A stretch of DNA of 49,673 bases from the NCBI GenBank assembly GCA_913057975.1, contig CAJXOQ010000008.1, positions 1-49,673 of the forward strand. The letters are read 5' to 3'. Origin of the DNA: an uncultured Marinobacter sp. Its GTDB lineage: Bacteria; Pseudomonadota; Gammaproteobacteria; Pseudomonadales; Oleiphilaceae. Shown here piece after piece: positions 10,301 through 16,931 of this stretch. Positions within the stretch are counted from its first letter, which is position 1. Each line of letters opens with the position of its first letter. Made by a program: the position numbers and the translations under genes. The notes below the pieces were generated by a model. That model saw nothing but the letters and a program-made list of their open reading frames with translations, did not search any database and was not told the DNA's origin.

Positions 10301-10876
10301 GGCGCTGGAGAGCTGCTGGGGGAAGAGCAAAGCGGCCAGATTGAAAGCATTGGTTTTACGCTCTACATGCAGCTACTGGACGAAGCCGTGGAGGCAATAC
10401 GTGACGGCAGAACCCCCAACGCAGAGCTGCCGCTAAGCCACGGCACGGAAATGAACCTTCGCATACCGGCGCTGATACCCGAGGACTACCTACCCGATGT
10501 CCACAATCGGCTCATGCTCTACAAGCGCATCGCCAGCGTGAACGACAAGGACGGATTAAAAGAACTTCAGGTTGAAATGATCGACCGCTTCGGACTATTA
10601 CCGGAACCGGCAAAGAATCTGATTCGGCAGTCCGAGCTCCGAATCCACGCAGAAGCCCTGGGAATCGTGAAGGTGGACGCTGGAAAGGAATGGGCCAGGC
10701 TGGAATTCGGCAGTTCTACGCCGGTGGACCCGCTGGTTCTGGTTAAAAAAGTGCAATCCTCTCCAGACCAGTATCGGCTGGAAGGCGCCAACAGTTTCCG
10801 TTTCCGGCTGAAGGATGCCTCAACCAGTGGTAAACTCGACGGCATTTCCGACATGCTGGGGCAGCTGGCCTCCTGA
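7367..10876 (+). CDS. mfd: Transcription-repair coupling factor Mfd
   Basis: DNA translocase of 1169 residues that pushes RNA polymerase stalled at lesions off the template and recruits UvrA. Order of parts: UvrB-homology region at the N-terminus, RNA-polymerase-interacting (CarD-like) region with HIDHGVGRYQGL near residue 510, then the RecG-like helicase core with Walker A GFGKT (residues 656-660) and the DEEH box (754-757), the TRG region and a C-terminal domain. Length is normal for the family (E. coli 1148). An AGGAGA lies upstream of the ATG, with longer than usual spacing. It is followed by csiV after 23 bp and is probably co-transcribed with it. Confidence 0.98.
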   Translation: MTHAAAHPDRHSALVAPVAPVKAADHRIWGQLHGSSDALAICESARAHQGLTLVITRSTEESIRLEQSMRFYLGLPTDEDQPAITPDGLELLSLPDWETLPYDLFSPHQDITSRRIRALHRLPTTNHGVLVVPARTLMHRLPPVSYLQGNTLLLEVGQSLDIDNWRMQLESAGYRHADNVYEHGEYAVRGAILDIFPMGATRPYRIDLFDDEIETLRTFDPETQRSIDRIERIELLPANEFPWHKEARSGFRNRWFEQFPHADKDAPIYQDVTHSITPPGIEYYLPLFFEQTATLFDYLPGETLVFTASGLNDAAGAFDADTRARYEDRRHDRMRPILPPAELFLQKDELFGLLKGFPRVTMTTEATESTGGSNCQTDIMPDVAMDGRAADPAGRLKRFINEFHGRVLICAESSGRREALIENLADHGLKLATLENWQAFVSDPSATLGITVAPMEYGLLLPDHHLALITETALFGERVLQRRRREKPTEADDAGYRDLSELRIGAPVVHIDHGVGRYQGLETITVEGEASEFLMLEYAGGSKLYVPVSSLHLISRYTGSDTDHAPLHKLGTDRWSNAKQKALEKIRDTAAELLDVYARREARKGFAFEDPKEAYRAFAAGFPFEETPDQQAAIEAVFEDMVSEKPMDRLVCGDVGFGKTEVAMRAAFMATYSGKQVAVLVPTTLLAQQHYESFRDRFSDTAVHVELLSRFRSGGQTTKAMAAIEAGKADIVIGTHKLLQGDIKFKNLGLVIIDEEHRFGVQQKERLKALRAEVDMLNLTATPIPRTLNMAMGHLRDLSIIATPPARRLSVKTFVRQRDEAMVKEAILREVLRGGQVYFLHNDVATIEKTAEDLRQLIPEARVGVAHGQMRERELEQIMSDFYHKRFNVLVCTTIIETGIDIPSANTIIIERADKFGLAQLHQLRGRVGRSHHQAYAYLLTPPPRSITADAKKRLEAISEAQDLGAGFMLATHDLEIRGAGELLGEEQSGQIESIGFTLYMQLLDEAVEAIRDGRTPNAELPLSHGTEMNLRIPALIPEDYLPDVHNRLMLYKRIASVNDKDGLKELQVEMIDRFGLLPEPAKNLIRQSELRIHAEALGIVKVDAGKEWARLEFGSSTPVDPLVLVKKVQSSPDQYRLEGANSFRFRLKDASTSGKLDGISDMLGQLAS

Positions 10877-10899
10877 CACTCCCGGTTCAGCGCCCCCTG

Positions 10900-11841
10900 A
10901 TGATCAACAGGAACATTGGAGCATTGCCCTTGCCTACGCTTGGTAAACCGTTGTACGGAACACCCGCCCTATTTCTGGTGGCCCTACTGGCCCTGTCACC
11001 CTGGGTGTCGGCCCAAGAATCATCCGGGCCAGCCGCAGGCGCAACATCCGAAGAACAAGGTCGTGATAACGCTGCGTCACAGACCCAGCCGCCCCGTGAG
11101 GACTACTACCGCGCTGAGTTCGTGATCCTGGAAAGGATTGTCGACCCGGCTAATGTCAACGAGAAAATGGCCAGCCGGAACCCTGAGCCACCCAAGCCGG
11201 ACATCAACGAAATACTTCGGGCCGTGGACCGCAACGGCACCGTGGAAACCACCCGGCAGTTGGTTCCCCGGAATGAGCTCCACCTGCAAACAGCCGCCAA
11301 CCGGCTGGAAAACAGTGGTCGCTTCCGGATACTCCTGGCAGCAGGGTGGTACCAGTCTTTCCCCCCCGACTTTGACGGAGAACCCCTGAGGGTCGCTATT
11401 GGCGACTGGTTGGCCGATGCCGGGCACCGCGAAGTAGAGGGCCATATCACCATCGATCGACAACGCTATCTCCACGTGGATGCCCACCTTAACCACTGGC
11501 AGCCCCTGTCATTGCAACAGAACACGCTGAGCCAGGGTTCAGACGCAGAAGACACTGCAAGCGGTAGCAATCAGCCGATGGACGACGGCACAGAGCAAGA
11601 AGCTCCAGTCGAGGGCCAGTCAGACCCCGGAAATGACAAGGCTGCGGACTCGTTGGCCTCAATGGCAACGGGAGGCGACGTTGCGGGAACGGATCAGGCG
11701 CCGGTTTCCAGCGCCAGCCAGCCAAAGGCGGAGTTAATCACCTGGATACGGGAAACACGCCGCATGCGGAGCGAGGAAGTCCATTTCCTCGACTCCCCCA
11801 CCATTGGCGTGCTGGTGTTCTTCAAGAAGATTGAGGAGTAA
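10900..11841 (+). CDS. csiV: CsiV-family periplasmic peptidoglycan-binding protein
   Basis: Protein of 313 residues with a signal peptide: a long n-region, a hydrophobic core at about residues 20-37 and a likely cut after VSA (residue 38). The mature part has the features of the CsiV family (first described in Vibrio cholerae as a septal, peptidoglycan-binding activator of the PBP1A/LpoA pair). The central part, about residues 205-275, is a low-complexity acidic/Gln-Ser linker, and the end has the conserved pattern ETRRMRSEEVHFLDSP. The position directly after mfd agrees with the pseudomonad order. Its last 20 bp overlap tail-to-tail with the end of mtnP. Family assignment is by pattern and context; the function here is inferred. 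Confidence 0.75.
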   Translation: MINRNIGALPLPTLGKPLYGTPALFLVALLALSPWVSAQESSGPAAGATSEEQGRDNAASQTQPPREDYYRAEFVILERIVDPANVNEKMASRNPEPPKPDINEILRAVDRNGTVETTRQLVPRNELHLQTAANRLENSGRFRILLAAGWYQSFPPDFDGEPLRVAIGDWLADAGHREVEGHITIDRQRYLHVDAHLNHWQPLSLQQNTLSQGSDAEDTASGSNQPMDDGTEQEAPVEGQSDPGNDKAADSLASMATGGDVAGTDQAPVSSASQPKAELITWIRETRRMRSEEVHFLDSPTIGVLVFFKKIEE

Positions 11842-12604
11842 GGGCGCCCAGCCCGCCAATGGCGATTTCGAGGATCCGCTTGACGCCGGACATGCCCTGG
11901 TCGATAGCGACCTCGATCTCAGTCATCGTTATGATGTGATCCGACTTCCCTGCCGCGCGATTAACCACCAGCGCCAGGCAAACGTAATTCATCTTCAGTT
12001 CCGCCGCCAGAGCCGCTTCCGGCATTCCCGTCATGCCGACAAGGTCACAGCCATCCCGCTCAAGGCGACGCACTTCCGCTGCGGTCTCCAGTCTGGGCCC
12101 CTGTGTTGCGCCGTAAACACCGAAATCCGAGAACGGACAACCCGCTGTACGAGCTGCATCAATCAACAGCGCCCGGGCCAACTCCGAATATGGGAAGGTG
12201 AAGTCAATGTGCGTGGTTTCCTCCAACTCGCCCTCGAAGAACGTACTCGCCCTGCCCCAGGTGTAGTCAATGATCTGATCGGGAATCACGATATGGGCAG
12301 GCCCCATATCGGCATGGATCCCGCCAACGGCGTTAACACCGACCACCGTACGCACTCCCGCCTGATGGAGTGCATGGAGATTGGCGCGATAGTTCACCTG
12401 ATGCGGAGGAATACGGTGGGGATTTCCGTGGCGTGACAGGAACACCACCGGCTGATCCCCAAGGAGCCCGTCCACCAAAACCGACGACGGCTCACCCCAG
12501 GGTGTATCAACAACCCGCTCACCCGTGATCTTCAGTCCCGACAACGTCGTGAGCCCGGTTCCCCCGATGATCCCGACAGGGGCGATTCGGCCATTCACAT
12601 CCAT
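11822..12604 (-). CDS. mtnP: S-methyl-5'-thioinosine / methylthioadenosine phosphorylase family
   Basis: Purine-nucleoside phosphorylase of the MTAP class, 260 residues. It shows the phosphate-binding GIIGGTGL (residues 11-18), the RHG motif (phosphate contact), NAVGGI, and the base/ribose region GMTGMPEAALAAEL with conserved Met and Glu. Such enzymes split a methylthio-nucleoside with phosphate into free base and 5-methylthioribose-1-phosphate, in polyamine by-product salvage. The P. aeruginosa homologue in the same neighbourhood (PA3004, from memory) is specific for methylthioinosine; which substrate is used here is not certain from sequence. It lies 2 bp after the mscS stop on the same strand and overlaps csiV by 20 bp at the 3' ends. 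Confidence 0.88.
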   Translation of the reverse strand: MDVNGRIAPVGIIGGTGLTTLSGLKITGERVVDTPWGEPSSVLVDGLLGDQPVVFLSRHGNPHRIPPHQVNYRANLHALHQAGVRTVVGVNAVGGIHADMGPAHIVIPDQIIDYTWGRASTFFEGELEETTHIDFTFPYSELARALLIDAARTAGCPFSDFGVYGATQGPRLETAAEVRRLERDGCDLVGMTGMPEAALAAELKMNYVCLALVVNRAAGKSDHIITMTEIEVAIDQGMSGVKRILEIAIGGLGALTPQSS

Positions 12605-12606
12605 GA

Positions 12607-13860
12607 TCAGTCCCCGTCCGCCTGGTTGCTATCGCCACGTGTTTCCGAGGAGTGTTCGCTCCCCGAGACCGGCGCACGCCCCTGCTCAACGTCTTCATCA
12701 ACGGCCTCATTTGAGGAATCCGAATCGCCGCGGTCTTTTGCTTGCTTGCCGTTCGCCGCGACACGCACACCGTCAGGCAGGTGAAGCGTACGGGTGGGGA
12801 AGGCAACCTCGGCACCATGGCTTTCGATGATCTCGCTGATCCTCAGCAGTACGTCCTGCTTGACCTCATGAAACCTCACCCATTCGATGGTTTTGGTAAA
12901 GGTGTAAACCATGATATCCAGCGACGAGTCGTTAAAGGCCAGGAAGTTCACGATCAGGGTCTGGTCCTGGTCGATGTCCTCGTGGTTCGCCAGCATGGAC
13001 CGGATGTCCGCCACAACCTCAGCCATGCCACTGACATCCACGTAGCGTATACCAATGGTTTCAGAGATACGGCGGTTGTGCATGCGCGAGGGGTTTTCTA
13101 CTGCAATGGTCGTAAAGGCGGCATTCGGTACGTAGAGCGGGCGCTTGTCAAAGGTACGCAGCGTGGTCAGCCGCCAGCCGATGTGCTCCACCACACCCTC
13201 GATATTCCGATCGGGGGAGCGAACCCAGTCGCCGACCTTGAATGGCCGGTCCAGATGGATGATGAACCCGCCAAAAAAGTTGGCCAGCAAATCCTTGGCG
13301 GCAAAACCCACAGCGATTCCACCAACACCGCCGAAGGCCAGCACCCCGGATAAACTGTAGCCAAGGGATTGCATAGCAATCAATACAGCAGTGATGATAA
13401 CAACGGCCCGGGACAGTTTGCTCACCGCATTGACCGTGGTGTAATCCATTGGCTTTTTCATTTTCAGGGGTGAGGCGAGAATTTGCTCCCCCTGCTTGAT
13501 CAGCCGAAGCAGCGTCCACACCAGCAGAACAACAAAGCCGATCTGCAAGATGGTTTTATTGACCGAGAAGATCTCGGCTTCCGAGTAAAGGTGAGCGACC
13601 TCCGCCGCCCAATACACGCCCTGCAGCCAGACAAACGCCACCACCGGCTTCCTCGCGGCGTGAAGCAAGGCGTCATCCCAGAGGTTGTCGGTCTTCCGGA
13701 AACGACGTTCGACAGCGCCCACGATGAAACTCGCAATGTAGGCAACCACGGCCGTGACGGCCACCAGGGCGAAAACCACGATACCCACTCGCCAACTCTC
13801 TGACAGCAGATTCCAGTCCTGAATCCAGGTATTGAGTATGGAAGGTGCTTCTTCGATCAT
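12607..13860 (-). CDS. MscS-family mechanosensitive channel
   Basis: Small-conductance mechanosensitive channel homologue of 417 residues. An N-terminal membrane part has four hydrophobic segments (about residues 25-50, 70-90, 105-125, 150-170), followed by the pore helix and its hallmark GGVGGIAVGFAAKDLLANFF (about residues 177-196). The beta domain carries PFKVGDWV and VEHIGWRLTTLRTFDKR. The C-terminal tail (about 375-417) is hydrophilic, with many Ser, Asp and Glu, and looks disordered. It is larger than E. coli MscS (286 residues) and closer in size to the YbdG/YnaI types. It is the gene before mtnP (2-bp gap), so the two are probably co-transcribed. Confidence 0.93.
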   Translation of the reverse strand: MIEEAPSILNTWIQDWNLLSESWRVGIVVFALVAVTAVVAYIASFIVGAVERRFRKTDNLWDDALLHAARKPVVAFVWLQGVYWAAEVAHLYSEAEIFSVNKTILQIGFVVLLVWTLLRLIKQGEQILASPLKMKKPMDYTTVNAVSKLSRAVVIITAVLIAMQSLGYSLSGVLAFGGVGGIAVGFAAKDLLANFFGGFIIHLDRPFKVGDWVRSPDRNIEGVVEHIGWRLTTLRTFDKRPLYVPNAAFTTIAVENPSRMHNRRISETIGIRYVDVSGMAEVVADIRSMLANHEDIDQDQTLIVNFLAFNDSSLDIMVYTFTKTIEWVRFHEVKQDVLLRISEIIESHGAEVAFPTRTLHLPDGVRVAANGKQAKDRGDSDSSNEAVDEDVEQGRAPVSGSEHSSETRGDSNQADGD

Positions 13861-13892
13861 CGTTTCCCTCGGTTTGTTAACAACCGCCGGCC

Positions 13893-14399
13893 CTATCGTA
13901 TCGTGACGGGTATGCCCGGCCAGACACGGTCGTACAGCTCAGCAACGTCGGTATTCTTCATGCGTATACAACCATGGGAGCGCGGAACACCCATGGGTTC
14001 GGTATCCGGTGTGCCGTGAATGTATATGAACCGACGAAAACTATCGACCCCAGCGCCACGATTTTTCCCGGACTCAAGCCCACATAACCAGATGATCCTG
14101 GACAGAATCCAGTCACGCTCGGGAAACTGACGCGCCAGTCTTTCGGAATAGACCTCTCCGGTAGGGCGGCGGGCAATGAATACCGAATTCAATGGAAGAC
14201 CACCACCCACCATCGCGCGCACGTAATGCCTCCCTCTGGGTGTGCATCCAGTGCTCTGGCCTTCACCGGGACCTTTCAGGGCTGTCGAAACGGGATAGGA
14301 TAGAGGCGTTGACGAGTCCCCCGGAAACAATGTCAGCGTTTGCGCGCTGAGACTGATCTCGATTCCGGGAACAGGCGAGAAAACAGGATTACTTGGCAT
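13893..14399 (-). CDS. L,D-transpeptidase (YkuD domain), no signal peptide
   Basis: Protein of 168 residues made up almost entirely of one YkuD domain. The catalytic signature is H128 in IHGTPDTEP and SHGCIRM with H142, C144 and R146. YkuD enzymes form 3-3 peptidoglycan cross-links, attach proteins to peptidoglycan or trim it, all in the periplasm. Unusually, the N-terminus (MPSNPVFSPVPGIEIS) has no signal peptide or membrane segment, and no in-frame upstream extension with one was found. It may be exported without a classical signal, or act inside the cell. It lies 32 bp upstream of mscS. Confidence 0.88.
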   Translation of the reverse strand: MPSNPVFSPVPGIEISLSAQTLTLFPGDSSTPLSYPVSTALKGPGEGQSTGCTPRGRHYVRAMVGGGLPLNSVFIARRPTGEVYSERLARQFPERDWILSRIIWLCGLESGKNRGAGVDSFRRFIYIHGTPDTEPMGVPRSHGCIRMKNTDVAELYDRVWPGIPVTIR

Positions 14400-14456
14400 G
14401 CAGTGTCAGGCTCCCGGCGAACAAACCAACCGGAAGCCTAACCGAGAGCGAGCGAC

Positions 14457-15131
14457 TCAGGCAACCGAGGTTTTATGGGCAGGCGGTGCCAGCATGGCGT
14501 CATCAGCCTGCATACCTGCCGCCAGGAAGGGCACAAGTCGTGCTGCAATTTCCTGGACCGTGGTTTCCACACCCAGCTTGTTCTGCAGAATATCCCGCAG
14601 GGCGTCACTGCTCGACATGGTAAACGCTGTGGCACCAAGCATGAACTGAATGCGCCAGTAGCGGTCTACCGCGGACAATTGCGGCGTCGCTTCCTTGAGC
14701 AGGCGCATAAAGCGACTGAACGGCTGGCTATATTCCTGCTCAAGAAATTTCCGAAGATGGCCCTGGGACTGCGTATAGGCGAGGCCAAGCAAACGCATGA
14801 ATATGGAAATACCTTTTTCATTGCGCTGCGGCATGCGTACTGCGCTTTCAGTTAGCGCCCATAGCGTCTGGTTCAACGTTGGCGGTTCGCCGTCGCATTT
14901 CGCCTCCAGATCGTCGAACGCATCCTCCAGCGTGGCGGAGAATGGTGTCAGGAAGCGGGCGAATACCGCATGGATCAGGGCATTTTTAGAACCAAAGTGG
15001 TAATTGACAGCAGCGAGATTTACCTTAGCCTTACTGGTGATCATGCGAAGGGAGGTTTCGGAGAATCCCCTCTCGGCGAAGAGCTCTTCCGCTGCATCAA
15101 GAATCCTGTCGACCGTATCAGACTGAGCCAT
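14457..15131 (-). CDS. psrA: TetR-family regulator PsrA (fatty-acid responsive)
   Basis: TetR/AcrR-family repressor of about 224 residues with an N-terminal helix-turn-helix (DRILDAAEELFAERGFSETS then NLAAVNYHFGSK) and a ligand-binding C-terminal domain. The N-terminus MAQSDTVDRILDAAEELFAE closely resembles Pseudomonas PsrA, which senses long-chain fatty acids and controls beta-oxidation genes and rpoS. The frame continues to a TTG at 15155, but the ATG at 15131 is chosen because it matches the family and because the TTG lies inside the operator. Two PsrA-type boxes sit at 15153-15179 over its own promoter, which predicts autorepression. lexA and nagZ, its neighbours in Pseudomonas, are not here. 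Confidence 0.85.
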   Translation of the reverse strand: MAQSDTVDRILDAAEELFAERGFSETSLRMITSKAKVNLAAVNYHFGSKNALIHAVFARFLTPFSATLEDAFDDLEAKCDGEPPTLNQTLWALTESAVRMPQRNEKGISIFMRLLGLAYTQSQGHLRKFLEQEYSQPFSRFMRLLKEATPQLSAVDRYWRIQFMLGATAFTMSSSDALRDILQNKLGVETTVQEIAARLVPFLAAGMQADDAMLAPPAHKTSVA

Positions 15132-15152
15132 TTTATTATCAGTGCCTCTAAG

Positions 15153-15179
15153 CAAACGTCTGTTTTAAACATACGTTTG
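15153..15179. promoter_or_regulatory. Double PsrA operator
   Basis: A 27-bp near-perfect inverted repeat (arms of 13 with one mismatch around a central T). It contains two adjoining copies of the published PsrA consensus (G/C)AAAC-N2-4-GTTT(G/C): CAAAC-GTCT-GTTTt at 15153-15166 and tAAAC-ATAC-GTTTG at 15166-15179. It overlaps the psrA -10 element and starts 22 bp before the psrA ATG. Confidence 0.8.
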
Positions 15180-15196
15180 ACCGAAAGCTATGTCAA
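15168..15196 (-). promoter_or_regulatory. psrA sigma-70 promoter
   Basis: On the minus strand a perfect TTGACA (15191-15196) is spaced 17 bases from TATGTT (15168-15173, 4 of 6). The -35 overlaps the stop codon of the upstream gene and the -10 lies inside the PsrA operator. The predicted leader is about 30 nt. Confidence 0.7.
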
Positions 15197-16155
15197 GCTC
15201 TGTCCTCCGGCTCTGCAGCTACCGAAGACCAACCCTGGTCAATGGCCTGCTGGTGGCCCTCGAAGAAAGCCTGCTGCGCCCGGGTGTAAGCTTTCTCGGC
15301 CTCCAGAAGATAGATCAGATAGAGGCGGATATGTTCCCGCCGGGTCAGATTTCGAGCCAATACCCGTCGCTCCGACAATGCCAGCAATTCACTGAAGCGG
15401 GTTGCCTTGAGCGTAGAGTTGAATTCGGCCATCCGCGCACACTGCCACACCAGCCCCTCTTTCCCTTCCAGGTGTTCGACATGCTTGCGCGCATCCCAAA
15501 GCAGCCTCTTACGGCGGATGACGAGGTCCAGATAGGAGGACCGTAACGTGTAAAGACGGCGAATACCCGGCACCCCCAATAGCAGGATAATCACAAAGGC
15601 ACCGAAGCCACCACCAGCAATCCACGCGGGGACAAAGCCGGTCAGGCCGCTGAGAAAAACCACCGCTGCCAACAACGCGCCAAACAGCCAGAGGTCACGA
15701 TTCCGCCGGGCCGCTGCAACCGTGTAATTGTCGGGCCAGTCAGGCAGAGCCAACAAGTCGAAATCCAGCAACAACACACGGTCGCACTGGCGTAGCATCA
15801 AACGGAGCTTACGTTGACGCGACTCCGCCAGGGTTTTTTCTATGTTCTGAGGGTTCTCACCCGTCGACGATTCCTCGGCAGCCTCATTGCTCGCTGGAGT
15901 GTCGTCAGTCTCAAGCCGACCTGCGGGAGCCGTTGCACCCCGCTCCGGTCGGTTGGCAGGAATTTCGGCGCCAGTGGCAGCGTCGTCCGACCGCGCTCCA
16001 TCACCCGCTTTCGGGTGCGGGTCCGCGGGCCGCCCTCTACGTAGCAAGGGCTCTCCCCCGCGCGCGGTATCACTGGTTCTCTGACGTACACTTTCGTTCT
16101 CTGCCATGATTGATAGTCCGTCATAAATTACCGGGACAGTTGCCGCCGTCCGCAT
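15193..16155 (-). CDS. Uncharacterised membrane protein with disordered N-terminus
   Basis: Not recognised. Up to 320 residues: residues 1 to about 110 are hydrophilic and rich in Arg, Pro, Glu and Ala (probably disordered). About 110-170 hold a charged and hydrophobic stretch (RKLRLMLRQCDRVLLLDFDLL). Two closely spaced transmembrane helices lie at about 170-205 (LWLFGALLAAVVFLSGLTGF and WIAGGGFGAFVIILLLG), followed by a basic, probably helical cytoplasmic tail. Two starts are possible: ATG at 16155, with AGGGA five to six bases upstream, or ATG at 16107 (MAENESVRQR). It is the gene immediately before psrA, whose -35 overlaps this stop codon. It is divergent from ribE. No functional claim is made. 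Confidence 0.7.
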   Translation of the reverse strand: MRTAATVPVIYDGLSIMAENESVRQRTSDTARGGEPLLRRGRPADPHPKAGDGARSDDAATGAEIPANRPERGATAPAGRLETDDTPASNEAAEESSTGENPQNIEKTLAESRQRKLRLMLRQCDRVLLLDFDLLALPDWPDNYTVAAARRNRDLWLFGALLAAVVFLSGLTGFVPAWIAGGGFGAFVIILLLGVPGIRRLYTLRSSYLDLVIRRKRLLWDARKHVEHLEGKEGLVWQCARMAEFNSTLKATRFSELLALSERRVLARNLTRREHIRLYLIYLLEAEKAYTRAQQAFFEGHQQAIDQGWSSVAAEPEDRA

Positions 16156-16230
16156 CCAATCCCTACCGTTTATCGGCCAACGACCGGGATCCTTGAGTCA
16201 CGGCGACATGCCTGAGACGGTCATGATGGC

Positions 16231-16259
16231 TTGGCACCGGCCCGCAGGATCGCTATCCT
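16231..16259 (+). promoter_or_regulatory. Candidate sigma-70 promoter for ribE
   Basis: TTGGCA (-35, 16231-16236, 5 of 6) and TATCCT (-10, 16254-16259, 4 of 6) with a 17-base spacer, about 57 bp before the ribE ATG. No FMN riboswitch signature was found in this leader. Confidence 0.55.
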
Positions 16260-16316
16260 TGCCCCCATCAAGTGTGGCCCTATACGGCTACAGACACCAG
16301 TAGTCGAGGTTGAGAC

Positions 16317-16931
16317 ATGTTTACAGGCATTGTTCAGGGTATTGCCGTCGTTGACGAGATTTCTGCCGTGCCCGGTCTGAGCAGCTTTAGCATTCGTTTT
16401 CCGGAGGATCAGGCTCACAACGTGACCATAGGTGCGTCAGTATCCATCGACGGGACTTGCCTGACGGTGACCCGACAGGAAGGTCAAAACCTCTATTTCG
16501 ATGCCATGCAGGAAACGCTGCGCTTGACCACCCTGGGAAAGCTGAAGCCAGGGGATCGCATCAATTTCGAACGTGCGGCCCGGATAGGCGACGAAATCGG
16601 CGGGCACCTTCTCTCCGGCCATGTGCACACCACGGCCGATATCGTCGCGATCGACCGCCCCGAGAACAACTGCACGATTGAATTCGAGGTGCCGCAGGCA
16701 TGGGCTAGCTATATCTTTCCCAAAGGTTACATCGCCATCAACGGAGCCAGCCTGACCATTGGCGACGTCACTGATAATCGTTTCAACGTTCACCTGATTC
16801 CCGAGACCCTGCGGGCCACCACCTTTGCCGATATGACTGTCGGCGACCGGGTTAACATCGAGATCGACAGTCAGACCCAGACCATTGTCGATACCCTGGC
16901 ACGCATGGGTTACGACCGGCCACCCTCCTGA
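16317..16931 (+). CDS. ribE: Riboflavin synthase alpha chain
   Basis: Riboflavin synthase (204 residues) joins two 6,7-dimethyl-8-ribityllumazine molecules to give riboflavin and a pyrimidinedione. It has two tandem lumazine-binding domains (about residues 1-97 and 98-195), the diagnostic N-terminus MFTGIVQG, and the pairs DGTCLTVT/NGASLTIGDV and FDAMQETLRLTTL/LIPETLRATTF. The sequence resembles the E. coli enzyme (213 residues) along its full length. A GAGG lies nine bases before the ATG. It stands alone here rather than in a rib operon. Its 3' end overlaps rlmG tail-to-tail by 22 bp. Confidence 0.95.
   Translation: MFTGIVQGIAVVDEISAVPGLSSFSIRFPEDQAHNVTIGASVSIDGTCLTVTRQEGQNLYFDAMQETLRLTTLGKLKPGDRINFERAARIGDEIGGHLLSGHVHTTADIVAIDRPENNCTIEFEVPQAWASYIFPKGYIAINGASLTIGDVTDNRFNVHLIPETLRATTFADMTVGDRVNIEIDSQTQTIVDTLARMGYDRPPS

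Noticed and set aside
16156..16316. FMN riboswitch before ribE
   Set aside because: None of the conserved RFN-element blocks were found; an ordinary sigma-70-like promoter is a better explanation.
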